DNA of 64,000 nucleotides from Caulobacter soli (GCF_011045195.1 NZ_CP049200.1:1-64000), one strand, 5' to 3'. Positions 1 through 8,988 are shown, counted from the stretch's first letter. Numbers and translations are program-made. Notes: generated from the sequence alone by a model not told the origin.

Positions 1-1166
1 ACTGGTCCTTCGCCTTCCGCGAAAAGGACTTCGCGCGCCTGCCCGCCACCGCCGAGGTGTTCCTCAAGCCGGACGGGACGCGCTACGGGCTCGGCGAGGT
101 CTTCCGCCAGCCCAAGCTGGCTCAAACCCTGCGCCAGGTCGCCGCTCAAGGCGCCGACTACATGTATGGCGGCCCCTGGGGCGAACGGCTGATCGCCGCG
201 ATCCAGGCCGACGGCGGCAAGATGACCCTGGAAGATCTCAAGGCCTATGAGGTCATCTGGTCGGAGGCCATGGTCGGCGACATCGGCGGCGGGTATTCGA
301 TCGCCACATCGCCCTGGCCCAACAGCGGCGGCGTGGCCCTTATCGAAGCGCAAAACCTGGCTCGCGCCGCAGGCCTGGACCAGGGGCCGCACTGGACGAA
401 GTCGCCCGAAGCCCTGAAAAAGGCGCTCGACATCACCCAGATGATGAACCTGGTCTTCCTGCCGCCGGAGGCGCTGGGCGCCTTGTTCCCAGGCCTGGAT
501 TTCTCGCCGGAGGCCCGCGTCACCCGGGCGCACGCCGAGAAGCTCTGGGCCCGGATCAAGGACGGCTCGCCGCTGGCCAATTGGAAGCGCACCACGCCCA
601 TGCACTCCGACGACGTCGTCGCCGTGGACGCCGAGGGCAACATCGCGGCCATCACCCATTCGATCAATTGCGTGATCTGGGGCAAGACCACGATCAATGT
701 CGACGGGATCTCGATCGGCGATCCGGGCTCGTTCCAGCAGCCGCTGGTGGCGCGCACGACGCCGGGAACCCGCATGGAGGCGCCGACCGAAACGGGCGTC
801 CTGTTCAAGGACGGTCAGGCCGTGCTCGGCTTCGCCTCCATGGGCGCGGGCCTGCATCACCGCACGTTCCAGGGCCTGCTCAACGTCACGGCCTTCGGCA
901 TGACGGTGGAGGAGGCGATCAACACCGCCGACTTCTATCTGCCCTCGACGGATCCGACCACCGGCCAGGCCACGGCGGCCTTCCCAACCGGCCGGTTTGA
1001 CCACGCCGTGCTCGACGCGACCGGTTACGCCTGGCGGGAAGTTCCGCTGGAGGAGGCCCGGTTGGGCGGCGAGGGCAAATGGGTGGCGATCAGCCGCGAC
1101 CCCAAGACCGGGGTGCTCGAGGCCGCGTCGCACAACCGCAACAACAGCGACGCGGTGGCTTTCTAG
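1..1166 (+). CDS. Gamma-glutamyltransferase-like Ntn hydrolase (5' end outside window)
   Basis: This is the C-terminal 388 residues or so of a gamma-glutamyltransferase-family protein. The frame is open from base 3, so the start lies before the window. It aligns along its length with the complete paralogue at 16993-18789, for example 'YMYGGPWGERL' here against 'YMYTGAWGQEF' there. The precursor of such enzymes cleaves itself to expose an N-terminal nucleophile, normally Thr. Here the equivalent residue is the Ser of 'MHSDDVVAVDAEGN'. The usual glycine-serine substrate loop is replaced by 'GFASMGAGLHHRTF', so glutathione may not be the substrate. Family members are secreted to the periplasm, but the signal peptide cannot be seen here. 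Family membership is confident; the substrate is unknown. Confidence 0.85.
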   Translation, partial: WSFAFREKDFARLPATAEVFLKPDGTRYGLGEVFRQPKLAQTLRQVAAQGADYMYGGPWGERLIAAIQADGGKMTLEDLKAYEVIWSEAMVGDIGGGYSIATSPWPNSGGVALIEAQNLARAAGLDQGPHWTKSPEALKKALDITQMMNLVFLPPEALGALFPGLDFSPEARVTRAHAEKLWARIKDGSPLANWKRTTPMHSDDVVAVDAEGNIAAITHSINCVIWGKTTINVDGISIGDPGSFQQPLVARTTPGTRMEAPTETGVLFKDGQAVLGFASMGAGLHHRTFQGLLNVTAFGMTVEEAINTADFYLPSTDPTTGQATAAFPTGRFDHAVLDATGYAWREVPLEEARLGGEGKWVAISRDPKTGVLEAASHNRNNSDAVAF

Positions 1167-1181
1167 GACCAGACCCTTGCG

Positions 1182-1212
1182 ACGCGGGGCGCGGCTCGAC
1201 CGCGCCCCGCGT
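1182..1212 (+). terminator. Hairpin after the first gamma-glutamyltransferase gene
   Basis: A 13-bp perfect stem (ACGCGGGGCGCGG and its complement) with a 5-nt loop begins 16 bases after the stop codon. No T-run follows, so it could be a terminator or an mRNA 3'-end stabiliser. Confidence 0.5.
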
Positions 1213-1329
1213 TCGGTCGCTGCGACCGCGGCTTTGCCCGAAACGATCGCTGGATCGTGGCGGGACAGACTGGGACAGAGGCGACGCCGGGCGGATCGCG
1301 CGCGTCTCCGAGCCGGGCGCCGCCTCGCG

Positions 1330-2226
1330 CTAGTTGAACAGACGGTTGGCGCGCAGGCGGTCGACGGCCAGGTCAATGAAGGCCCGGACCTTGGCCGAAG
1401 CCCTTCGTCCTTCCGGGTGGACCACGTGAATCGGAAGGGCGTCCTCCTCGAAATCCGGCAGCACTGTCTGCAGCGCGCCCGACTGCAGGTGGGGCCCGAT
1501 CTGATAGGACAACAGCCGCGTCAGGCCCCACCCCTCCACGGCCGCGCCGATCGCCGCGTCATTGGTGTTGCAGAACAAGCGGGGATGGACCGTGACGTTG
1601 GTCTTTTGCTGGCGGCCAAACCGCCAATCGAGCGAGGCCCAGGCCGCGGTGGGCGCGATGATGCGATGCCGGGCCAGATCGGCGGGGGTCTGGGGGACGC
1701 CGTGCTTTTCAAAATAGGCCGGGGCGCCGCAGACGACCCTGCGCACCGACCCGACCTTGACGGCGCTCTGACTGGAATCTTGCAGGTTCCCGATCCGGAC
1801 GGCCACGTCGACCCCCTCGTCGATCAGATTGACGAGGCGATCGAGGAACAGCGTGCGGCCGGTCACCGCGGGGTTGCGGTCGAGAAATTCCGTGAGGATC
1901 GGCGTCACGTACATTTGACCGAACATGATCGAGGCGGTGACCGTGAGCGTCCCGGTCGGCGTGGCGTGGGAGCCAGCCGCCGCGGCCTCGGCCTCGCCGA
2001 GATCGGCCAGGATCCGGCGACAATCCTCGTAGTAGAGCTTGCCGGCTTCGGTGAGCTTGACCGCCCGCGTGGTGCGGATCAGCAGCCTCGCGCCGATCAG
2101 ATCCTCCAGGGCGGCGACGTAGCGGGTCACGGCCGGCGGGCTCATGTTCAACTTGCGCCCGGCCTGGGCGAAGCCGCCGAACTCGGCGACCTCGACAAAG
2201 ACCTTCATCGCCTGCCATCGGTCCAT
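1330..2226 (-). CDS. LysR-family transcriptional regulator
   Basis: A 298-residue LysR-type regulator, the normal family length. An N-terminal winged helix ('MKVFVEVAEFGGFAQAGRKL', 'SPPAVTRYVAALED') is followed by the periplasmic-binding-like effector domain. The frame stays open upstream, but the ATG at 2226 places 'MDRWQAMKVF' at the usual LysR N-terminus, so I use it. The features 'IDEGVDVAVRIGNL' and 'VHPEGRRASAKVRAFIDL' are typical of the large subgroup that often controls a divergent or neighbouring oxidoreductase or hydrolase. It converges on the gamma-glutamyltransferase gene and lies downstream of the AhpD-like and hydrolase genes on the same strand. Target and effector are unknown. 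Confidence 0.88.
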   Translation of the reverse strand: MDRWQAMKVFVEVAEFGGFAQAGRKLNMSPPAVTRYVAALEDLIGARLLIRTTRAVKLTEAGKLYYEDCRRILADLGEAEAAAAGSHATPTGTLTVTASIMFGQMYVTPILTEFLDRNPAVTGRTLFLDRLVNLIDEGVDVAVRIGNLQDSSQSAVKVGSVRRVVCGAPAYFEKHGVPQTPADLARHRIIAPTAAWASLDWRFGRQQKTNVTVHPRLFCNTNDAAIGAAVEGWGLTRLLSYQIGPHLQSGALQTVLPDFEEDALPIHVVHPEGRRASAKVRAFIDLAVDRLRANRLFN

Positions 2227-2336
2227 CGCGCACACTTCCGATCGGGTTGGTCGCCTGATGCTGGCCCATGACGGGGGGCCGGGGTTCGCTGTCGTTTTTC
2301 TGGACCTTTGCCATGGGCGTCCCGTACGGGAAAGCG

Positions 2337-2660
2337 CTAGCCCTCCTTGCTTGAGGCCGCGACCCACAATTCGATGTCGTCCAGATCATGTGAACCCAGC
2401 CCAAGCCTCAACGCCTGGGCGCGGGAGGCGCGCAAGCCCGCCGCATCGGCCCGACGCGCGGCGATGGCGACCGCCACCGCCGCGCCCGCGCGGACATCGA
2501 AACTGCGGCCGTCGCGGGCGGCGTCGATCTCCGCGCCGCTCAACCCCAGACGCCGAGCCCGACCTTCCAGGTCATCGGCCGCTTCGCCACGCAGCCCCGC
2601 GCCCGCCAGCGCCAGGGCGATCTGCACCAAGAGATGATCGTCGAGAGTGGGGGTCTTCAT
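2337..2660 (-). CDS. Small AhpD-like/carboxymuconolactone-decarboxylase-fold protein
   Basis: A 107-residue protein, nearly all helical. The stretch 'GLSGAEIDAARDGRSFDVRA' followed by a helix pair and 'ALRLGLGSHDLDDIELWVAA' follows the repeat pattern of the AhpD-like C-terminal half. The AhpD catalytic CxxC and its His are absent, so peroxidase activity is not expected, and a structural or decayed role is possible. It lies between the LysR gene and a secreted hydrolase on the same strand, 106 bp from the hydrolase stop. The family call rests on pattern only. An alternative is a lineage-specific hypothetical protein. Confidence 0.5.
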   Translation of the reverse strand: MKTPTLDDHLLVQIALALAGAGLRGEAADDLEGRARRLGLSGAEIDAARDGRSFDVRAGAAVAVAIAARRADAAGLRASRAQALRLGLGSHDLDDIELWVAASSKEG

Positions 2661-2711
2661 GGCCCTGGGCCTTTCCGCTCCGCAAGGTCGTGGCGAGTTT
2701 TGGACGGGCGA

Positions 2712-2751
2712 CGCCCGCCGCGATCCGGCTTGTCCGGAACCGCGGCGGGCG
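2712..2751 (-). terminator. Long nested hairpin downstream of the secreted hydrolase gene
   Basis: An 11-bp outer stem (CGCCCGCCGCG and its complement) encloses a 5-bp inner stem (TCCGG/CCGGA). It starts 15 bases after the minus-strand stop at 2767. There is no clear U-tract. Confidence 0.55.
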
Positions 2752-2766
2752 CGCGTGACGTCTTGT

Positions 2767-3744
2767 TCAGGGCCGTGCGATCTTGCGATCCAGGAAATCG
2801 TGGATCATCGGGGCCATGACGTCCAACTTGTCCTCCAGCGCGAAGTGGCCGGTGTCGAGCAGGTGCAACTCTGCCTTGGGCAGGTCGCGCAGATAGGGCG
2901 CGGCCCCATCGGCGGGGAAGATCTGGTCGTTCTTGCCCCAGACGATCAGGGTCGGCGGCTGATACGCGCGGAAGAAGGCCTGGAACTTCGGATAGAGCGG
3001 GATGTTGGAGCCATAGTCCTTGAAAAGATCCAGCTGGATGTCCTTGTTGCCCGGACGGTCCAGCAGGGCCTGGTCATGACCCCAGTTGTCCGGATCGATC
3101 CGCGAGAGGTCCTTGACCCCGTCGGTGTACTGGAACTTGGTGGTTTGCGGGGCCACCAGCACCGACAGCGCCTCGCGCCGGGCCGTCGTATCCTCGGCCC
3201 AGTAGGCCTTGATCGGATCCCAGAACGCCTTGAGCCCCTCGTCGTAGGCGTTGCCGTTCTGGATGATCAGCCCGCTGACCCGTTCAGGATGCTTGAGCGC
3301 CAGACGGTAGCCGACCGGCGCGCCGTAATCCATGACGTAGAGCGCGTAGCGGTCAGCCTTCAACTGGCCCATCAGCCCGTCCACCAGATCGGCGTAGTGG
3401 CCGAAGGTGTAGGCGAACTGCGTATGGTCTGGCGCGGCGCTCTGGCCAAAGCCCGGATAGTCCGGCGCGATGACGTGGTAGCGGTCGGCCAGGGCCGGGA
3501 TCAGGTTGCGGAACATGTGCGAGGAGGTCGGAAAGCCGTGCAGCAGCAGGACGACCGGGGCGTTGGCCGGGCCGGCCTCGCGGTAGAAGATGTCGACGCC
3601 GTCGACCTTGGCGGTGCGGTAGTGGACCACCGGCGGCGCGGGCCGAACGATCGCGGCGGGGGTCGGCGCGGGCGTGGCCGCGGCGTGCGCCAGGGGTGCA
3701 AAAGCCGTCGCGGCGAGCAGGAGGGGGAGGATCATCCGGTTCAT
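2767..3744 (-). CDS. Secreted alpha/beta hydrolase of the Asp-nucleophile (dehalogenase/epoxide hydrolase-like) group
   Basis: A 325-residue protein with a Sec signal peptide ([10 protein letters not shown]..., cleavage near 'AHA-AA') and an alpha/beta-hydrolase fold. The oxyanion-hole region is '[10 protein letters not shown]' (residues 67-76). The nucleophile elbow is 'VMDYGAPVG', which puts Asp139 where serine hydrolases have Ser. This is the arrangement of haloalkane dehalogenases and epoxide hydrolases. A late acid ('[11 protein letters not shown]') and His ('[11 protein letters not shown]') complete the likely triad. The export signal is unusual for those enzyme classes, which are mostly cytoplasmic. 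The substrate is unknown. It precedes the AhpD-like gene on the same strand. Confidence 0.85.
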   Translation of the reverse strand: MNRMILPLLLAATAFAPLAHAAATPAPTPAAIVRPAPPVVHYRTAKVDGVDIFYREAGPANAPVVLLLHGFPTSSHMFRNLIPALADRYHVIAPDYPGFGQSAAPDHTQFAYTFGHYADLVDGLMGQLKADRYALYVMDYGAPVGYRLALKHPERVSGLIIQNGNAYDEGLKAFWDPIKAYWAEDTTARREALSVLVAPQTTKFQYTDGVKDLSRIDPDNWGHDQALLDRPGNKDIQLDLFKDYGSNIPLYPKFQAFFRAYQPPTLIVWGKNDQIFPADGAAPYLRDLPKAELHLLDTGHFALEDKLDVMAPMIHDFLDRKIARP

Positions 3745-4396
3745 GGTCTTGTCCTTGCGAGGCGCTCGGGAAATCCGCGTTGGCCTCCGATGGACAAACC
3801 TTATTGGCCGTGCGGCTCGACTAGAACGACGACAATCTGAAAGGTATTGTTCCTAAAAATGGAATTATTGCAGTTGAGCCGAGAGCTGATGTCACGACGC
3901 GATGCGATGTCGGGCGCCGCCCGCGCGAGCTTTCGCGAACGATTCCGGACCGGTGGCGGCGAAGGGTTCAGGAACGCGCGCGCGATCGAGCACGGTTGCG
4001 CTGGCGAGACCTGACGAAGCGTCGCGGCCGCCAAGTCGATCACCGCCGAAGGTCGAGCGTCCGGCCTGTGCTCGGGACGGTCGCTGGGACGGCGACGCTC
4101 CGCCGTCGCCGCGGGCAATCTGATTGCGCTTCAACGCCATACGACAATGCACCTTCGCCAGACCGCGTTCCTGGCGCGCCCCCGGGGGCGTGCGGCCGCG
4201 CCTGGTGTCGACGGCGATATGGCAAAAACAGCAGATCCATCAGCCGCTGGCGCGAAGCCGCGTCGTTGGAGGCGCGCCGCCTTCGATTTCACCCAAAGCT
4301 TGACAAGGCTTTTCAGCGAGAACGAAGTCTGCTTCTCGTAAAAGACATTACTGTACTTAATGGGTGGTGCGTGGCCAGAGGCGGAGACCACAACGC
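3745..4396. other. Intergenic region between divergent hydrolase and MFS genes
   Basis: No convincing gene in 652 bp; the open frames here are short, Arg-rich and mutually overlapping. It must hold the two divergent promoters. Operator-like dyads are ACAAT(N9)ATTGT at 3832-3850 on the hydrolase side and CATTA(N7)TAATG at 4346-4362, 34 bases before the MFS start. A TTGACA hexamer occurs at 4300-4305 without a clear matching -10. None of these can be assigned to a regulator. Confidence 0.4.
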
Positions 4397-5701
4397 ATGA
4401 GCTCGGCCGTCAGATCGGCCCCCGGGGCGGGCGGCGAGGGTTCGCGACGGCGCTATTGGGCGCTGCTGGTCATGACCCTGGTCTATGGGATGAACATCGC
4501 CGACCGGTTCGTGCTCTCGACCCTGATCGAACCGATCAAACACGATTTCCACCTTTCGGATTCGGCCGTCGGATTTCTCACCGGCGTCGCCTTGGCGCTG
4601 TTCTACACCGCCGCGGGCCTGCCCCTGGGGGCCCTGGCCGACCGCGTGAACCGCCGCAACATGATCATCTGGGCCCTGGCCTTGTGGTCGGCGTTCACCG
4701 CGCTGTGCGGCCTGGCCCAGACTTTCTGGCACCTGCTGCTGGCCCGCATCGGCGTCGGGATCGGCGAAGCCGGCGGGACGCCGCCGTCCCATTCCATTCT
4801 CGCAGATTATTTTCGTCCTTCGGAACGGATCGTGGCGATGTCGATCTACGCGCTCGGCATCGCCTTGGGCTCGGCGATCGGCGGCATCGGCGGCGGCATG
4901 CTGGCCGAGCGCTTCGGCTGGCGACAGAGCCTGATCATATTTGCCTGCGCCAGCGCGCCCGTCCTTCTGCTTTTGATGACCGTGCGCGAGCCCAAGCGCG
5001 GCGCGGCCGATTCGGGCGTCGGCGCTGAAGAGCCGGCGGCGGGCCTTCGCGCCTCCATGGCGTTCATTCGCGGCCAGCGATCGCTGCTTCACGTCCTGGC
5101 CGGAGCCACCATCGCCACCTTCTCGGGCATGGGATTGGTGTGGTGGACCCCGGCCTTCCTGGGGCGTTCACATGGCTTGACGGTTGGCGAGGCGGGCGCC
5201 GCGGTCGGCCTGATGAGCGGGGTCGGCGGCGCTCTGGCGCTGATCGTCTCAACCCTGATCACCCTCCGTCTCGCCAGGCTCCCGGCCAAATGGCAGTGTC
5301 ACTTCCTGGCCTGGGTCACCCTGCTGATCACCATTCCGGGCGTGGCCGCCCACGCCGTCGCCGACAAGTCCGCCGCCTTGATCCTGCTTTGGCTGTTCGT
5401 CCCGTTCACCAACGTCTATGTCGGACCAACCCTGGCCCTGCTTCAGAACCTGGTGCGGGCGAACATGCGAGGCGTCACCGTCGCGGCCTTGTTGTTCACC
5501 GCCAATATCGCCAACCTGGCCATCGCGCCGCAATTGATCGGTTTGGCCTCCGATCTGCTGGCCGCTCACCTCGCCGATCCGGCCCAGTCCTTACGGATCG
5601 CCCTGGCTTTTTCCGCGCTGACCGGCCTTTGGGCCGCGGTCCATTTCTGGGCGGCGATCAGGACCCTGCCCTCGGACCTGAGGCGGGCCGGCGCGGCCTA
5701 A
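4397..5701 (+). CDS. MFS transporter, spinster-like
   Basis: A 434-residue inner-membrane carrier with 12 predicted helices. The N-terminal segment 'YGMNIADRFVLSTLIEPIK' and 'ARIGVGIGEAGGTPPSHSIL' are hallmarks of the spinster-type MFS group that is common in caulobacters and sphingomonads. The MFS loop 2-3 signature appears as 'GALADRVNRRN'. I chose the ATG at 4397, preceded by GGCGGAG, over an upstream GTG at 4364. It resembles the carrier at 19379-20650, and both lie beside secreted hydrolases or gamma-glutamyltransferase-like genes, suggesting uptake of a released product. The substrate is unknown. Confidence 0.88.
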   Translation: MSSAVRSAPGAGGEGSRRRYWALLVMTLVYGMNIADRFVLSTLIEPIKHDFHLSDSAVGFLTGVALALFYTAAGLPLGALADRVNRRNMIIWALALWSAFTALCGLAQTFWHLLLARIGVGIGEAGGTPPSHSILADYFRPSERIVAMSIYALGIALGSAIGGIGGGMLAERFGWRQSLIIFACASAPVLLLLMTVREPKRGAADSGVGAEEPAAGLRASMAFIRGQRSLLHVLAGATIATFSGMGLVWWTPAFLGRSHGLTVGEAGAAVGLMSGVGGALALIVSTLITLRLARLPAKWQCHFLAWVTLLITIPGVAAHAVADKSAALILLWLFVPFTNVYVGPTLALLQNLVRANMRGVTVAALLFTANIANLAIAPQLIGLASDLLAAHLADPAQSLRIALAFSALTGLWAAVHFWAAIRTLPSDLRRAGAA

Positions 5702-5767
5702 TCCCATGGCGCCGCGCACGCTTTCTTTTCGAAGCGGGCGGACTGTGACAGAACGGACCCAAGGTTC

Positions 5768-6427
5768 GTGCGCAATCGGCGCGTGAGCGCAAGAGGTGTG
5801 AAATTGGCGGGCCGTAAAGCCAAGATATCGGCGACGATTTGGATCGAGACCGCGCGGTTGATGCTCGTCGAGGTCGGCATTGGCGGCGTCAAGATCGATC
5901 GCCTGGCCAACCGGCTTGGCGTCACCCGCGGCGGGTTCTATCACAACTTCAAGGATCGAGACGAATTGCTCGACCAATTGCTCGAGCATTGGAAGCACAG
6001 CTGTCGTTTCCTCCCCGACGACGGTCCCGGCGCAAACCCGACGGACGCGGTCGAATGGCTTGACCGGATGATTCTTCGACTGATCGAATCCGACGGCTAC
6101 GACTATCAGTTCGACATGGCGGTGCGCGAATGGGCGCGGGGCGATCAACGCGCCGCCTGGGCCGTGGAACGGGCCGATCGCGAGCGCCTGCTCAAGCTGC
6201 AGCAGCTTTTCGAGGCGCTTGGCTACGACGTTGAAAAGGCGGTCATCCGGGCCAGAGTGTTCTACTATCATCAGATCGGGTACTACGCGATCGGCGTCCG
6301 CCAGAGCGTTCCCGAGCGTCGCCAGGCCGCCGAGAATTATCTTGAGATCCTGTGCGGCGCTGAGGCGCTCGCGGCGGCGCGCCGACGGACGACATCGGCC
6401 AAGCCGCGGGCCCGCGCTTCGGCCTGA
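5768..6427 (+). CDS. TetR/AcrR-family transcriptional regulator
   Basis: A regulator of about 219 residues with an N-terminal TetR helix-turn-helix: 'VKIDRLANRLGVTRGGFYHN' then 'FKDRDELLDQLLEHW'. The C-terminal ligand domain is typical in length and unassigned. All candidate starts are GTG (5768, 5783, 5798) and none has a strong ribosome site, so the first 10 residues or so are uncertain. It follows the MFS gene by 66 bp on the same strand and probably controls it or the esterase downstream. The ligand is unknown. Confidence 0.82.
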   Translation: MRNRRVSARGVKLAGRKAKISATIWIETARLMLVEVGIGGVKIDRLANRLGVTRGGFYHNFKDRDELLDQLLEHWKHSCRFLPDDGPGANPTDAVEWLDRMILRLIESDGYDYQFDMAVREWARGDQRAAWAVERADRERLLKLQQLFEALGYDVEKAVIRARVFYYHQIGYYAIGVRQSVPERRQAAENYLEILCGAEALAAARRRTTSAKPRARASA

Positions 6428-6846
6428 CGCCGCCGTCTCGAAGCAGGCCGCCCCACCCAGTCGCGTCTTTCCGGGCGTGGAGTTCCCTCCTCCGGACGGG
6501 TTCATGGGTGTTCTCGCCGGAGCTCGGCGGCGGAACACCCCGTTCGACCTCCAGCACGGCGTTCAGCGTTCTGGGGAAGACAGGCGGTGGCCGATCTCGG
6601 CGATCGACCGCGCGTGAGCGATCAGACGGGATCCCAGAAAGGGCGGCCCCCCTCTCGATGCGCCATCGATCCTTCCGCGCAGGTCCGCCGGCCTCTTGCC
6701 GTCGTTATACAGTTGTGCATCAATGCCGGCGAACACCGGTGTCCAAGGGGCCGCCAGCCGAGCCATGGACCCATTAGCGAAAGGCCGGCTCGCCGCTGGG
6801 CGGGCAGGCGGATCCCTCACAAGAGCCCCGAGAGACGAAAGAGGCC
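6428..6846. other. Intergenic region upstream of the esterase gene
   Basis: About 420 bp without a credible gene. At 6707-6720, ATACAGTTGTGCAT matches 12 of 14 bases of one arm of the 36-bp operator-like sequence found at 19028-19063 and 62535-62570. It lies 126 bases before the esterase start. The second arm is not recognisable, so this would be a half-site. Confidence 0.4.
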
Positions 6847-7848
6847 ATGACCAACGACATCGACCGCCGAACCGCAATCGCGCTCACCGCGGGCGCCGCG
6901 CTCTCGGCGACGACGGCGCAAGCCGCCGCTGACGGCAAAGCCACGGGTCTGGTGGAACGCCAGCCCCAGATGTCGGCGATCCTGCCCAACACCCATTATT
7001 TCGAGATCGATTCCGCGCGGGCTGGCGCGCGCTACGCGATCTGGGTGACCACGCCGAGCGGTTATGATCGCGATCCGTCGATACGCTTCCCCGTCGTCTA
7101 CCAGCCCGACGGCAATTGGGCGGCGCCGCGTACGGTTCCGGATCTGCAGTATTTGCCCAGCGATGCGATCAATCCCATCGTTCCCTTCATCCAGGTTTGC
7201 GTGGGCTACGCCGGCGACGACGTGCGCAATATTCTGGCGGTGCGGGCGCGCGATCTGCTGCCGCCCGGAGAGCCTGTCCCGGACGGGCTGGAGGCTGGCC
7301 TGCGGCAGGAAGTGGAGCAAGGCCTGTATGATCGGGACGGCGCCGAACTGTACTTGCGCAATCTGCGCAATCCAGCGGCTGACAAGTTCCTCGTCTTTCT
7401 GACCGATGAGCTGCATCCGCTCCTGGCGAAAAAATTCCGCTTCAAGGACGAACGCGCCGGGCTGTTTGGCTATTCCTATGGCGGTCTGTTCGCCGCCTAT
7501 GCCGCGCTCCAGCGCTCGTCGCTATTCTATAAGATCGGAGCTGGAAGCCCGGGCATCCAGGCGCAGCATTCCAAGATCTTCGATCTTTACGCCAGCGAAG
7601 TGAAAGCGGCCGCCGATCACACCGGCCGGTCCCTGCATATCACCTTGAATGAGCGCGAGATCACGGTCGCGTCCTACTATCAGCCGTTCGTCAGCGCTGG
7701 CACGACCGCCTTCATCGCCATGGCCAGTCAAGCGCCGCTTCGAGGGCTGGCGATCAGCAGCCGCATCATGCCGGAGGAGTCCCACGTCTCTGGTCAGGCC
7801 GCCTCCTGGTACAGCTACCTGCGCACCTTCTATTCGGCGCGTGGTTAG
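6847..7848 (+). CDS. Exported esterase (alpha/beta-hydrolase fold, putative esterase family)
   Basis: A 333-residue enzyme of the enterochelin-esterase-like family. The N-terminus 'DRRTAIALTAGAALSATTAQA' is a signal peptide with an arginine pair, so Tat export is possible but the motif is weak. The nucleophile elbow is 'GLFGYSYGGLFAA', a GxSxG with Ser at its centre. A C-terminal 'PEESHVSG' could supply the His. The ribosome site GAAAGAGG precedes the ATG. Members hydrolyse esters such as siderophore or acyl esters; the substrate here is unknown. A half-copy of the shared 36-bp operator lies upstream. Confidence 0.85.
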   Translation: MTNDIDRRTAIALTAGAALSATTAQAAADGKATGLVERQPQMSAILPNTHYFEIDSARAGARYAIWVTTPSGYDRDPSIRFPVVYQPDGNWAAPRTVPDLQYLPSDAINPIVPFIQVCVGYAGDDVRNILAVRARDLLPPGEPVPDGLEAGLRQEVEQGLYDRDGAELYLRNLRNPAADKFLVFLTDELHPLLAKKFRFKDERAGLFGYSYGGLFAAYAALQRSSLFYKIGAGSPGIQAQHSKIFDLYASEVKAAADHTGRSLHITLNEREITVASYYQPFVSAGTTAFIAMASQAPLRGLAISSRIMPEESHVSGQAASWYSYLRTFYSARG

Positions 7849-7890
7849 GGACCGGCGGCCCCGGCGGGCACGGAATGTTTCTCCGCCGGA

Positions 7891-8307
7891 CTAGGCTTGA
7901 GCGCGGACCAGAACGATCTCGACGCCCGCGGCGGCGGCGTGGCGCGCCAATGCTTCCAGCTTTTCCACGCGCACCCGGGCGCGCAGAACGCGTGGGTCGT
8001 TCAGGCAGGCCTCGGCCAGACGTTGCGCGAAATCTTCGACCAGGGCGATATGGCCGCCGGCGACGATGGCCTGGGCCGCGGTGACGATCGTCTCGTAGTT
8101 CACGGTGTCGGCCAGATGATGGCGGCTCGTCACGGCCACCTCCAGCTCCACGTCCGCGAGCAACGGTTGGCGGCGATCGAGCTCTTCGGCGTTCACGCCG
8201 ATCTGCGCTTGGACCCGCAGGCCGCGTACGAACACGTGGGTTGTGAGAATCTCCGTGACGCGATCTGGCGAGGTCGCGTCTTGCCGCTGTCGCGACGCCG
8301 CGCTCAT
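7891..8307 (-). CDS. folB: Dihydroneopterin aldolase-like protein (FolB family)
   Basis: A 138-residue protein of the FolB/FolX T-fold family, which acts on dihydroneopterin in pterin and folate synthesis. Features are the N-terminal strand 'HVFVRGLRVQAQIGVNAEEL', 'LADTVNYETI' around the active-site Tyr, 'VEDFAQRLAE', and 'ARVRVEKLEAL' with the catalytic Lys at about residue 116. The frame is open further upstream, but the family N-terminus and the ATG at 8307 set the start. It follows the Lrp-type gene on the same strand and faces phhA, which needs a reduced pterin cofactor. A role in supplying that pterin, rather than only folate, is an inference. Confidence 0.82.
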   Translation of the reverse strand: MSAASRQRQDATSPDRVTEILTTHVFVRGLRVQAQIGVNAEELDRRQPLLADVELEVAVTSRHHLADTVNYETIVTAAQAIVAGGHIALVEDFAQRLAEACLNDPRVLRARVRVEKLEALARHAAAAGVEIVLVRAQA

Positions 8308-8396
8308 GCTGCGCGGCCAGCGGCTTGGGCGGGCCCGCCAAGGGGCCGTTCGCGGCCCGCCGTCTCGGCGCGCTGGAGCGTGCTGGACGCCATCAG

Positions 8397-8858
8397 CTAA
8401 ACCGGGATCGCCGTGGTGTACTTCACCTGGCTCAGGGCGAAGTGCGACGACGAGGACGCGACATTGGGGTGTTTGAGCAGTTCTCGCATCAGAAACCGCT
8501 CGTAGGCCGCGACGTCGGCGACCACGATCCGCATCAGGTAATCCCATTCTCCCGACATCGAATAGCATTCCATGATCTCGGCCCGGCTCTGCAGGAAAGC
8601 TTCGAACTCCTGACGTTGGTCAAGGTTTTGCGAAGTCACCCGCACCTGCAGCATGACGCTGACCCCGCGTCCGACCGCGCCGGCGTTGACCAACCGGATC
8701 GTCGGGCCCAGGACGCCTGTCGTCTCCAGTGAACGGATGCGCCGCCAGCATGAGGTCGCGGAAATCCCGATGCTCTCGGCCAGGGCGGCGTGACTGAGGC
8801 TGGCGTCCGCCTGCAGGGCCGCGAGCAGACGTCGATCGGTGGGGTCGAGCTGGATCAT
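8397..8858 (-). CDS. Lrp/AsnC-family transcriptional regulator
   Basis: A 153-residue Lrp-type regulator. The N-terminal HTH 'LDPTDRRLLAALQADASLSH...SATSCWRRIRSLE' precedes a RAM ligand-binding domain ('MECYSMSGEWDYLMRIVVAD', 'VASSSSHFALSQVKYTT'). The start at 8858 (MIQLDPTD) fits the family; an upstream in-frame extension is rejected. It is divergent from phhA across 227 bp that contains two dyads (8869-8882 and 8989-9015). Lrp-type proteins usually sense amino acids, so Phe or Tyr control of the phhA operon is a reasonable inference. Confidence 0.9.
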   Translation of the reverse strand: MIQLDPTDRRLLAALQADASLSHAALAESIGISATSCWRRIRSLETTGVLGPTIRLVNAGAVGRGVSVMLQVRVTSQNLDQRQEFEAFLQSRAEIMECYSMSGEWDYLMRIVVADVAAYERFLMRELLKHPNVASSSSHFALSQVKYTTAIPV

Positions 8859-8868
8859 TTGCGATACG

Positions 8869-8882
8869 ATACATAGCTGTAT
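8869..8882. promoter_or_regulatory. Dyad ATACA(N4)TGTAT beside the Lrp-type gene
   Basis: ATACATAGCTGTAT lies 10 bases upstream of the Lrp-type start codon, where autoregulatory binding is common. The 5-bp arms resemble the outer arms of the 36-bp operator at 19028-19063, which may be coincidence. Confidence 0.4.
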
Positions 8883-8988
8883 TGTGAAGGGCCACCCTTT
8901 GTCGTCGATTTGACGCTCGCCAGGCAAGTCCGCCCGCCGAGCGGGCGGCCCCCGGCGGCGACGCCAGAAGGGCTTGAACAATCCATTT

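Noticed and set aside
4300..4328. Sigma-70-like promoter before the MFS gene
   Set aside because: TTGACA is present but no acceptable -10 lies at 16-18 bases, so a promoter is not supported.
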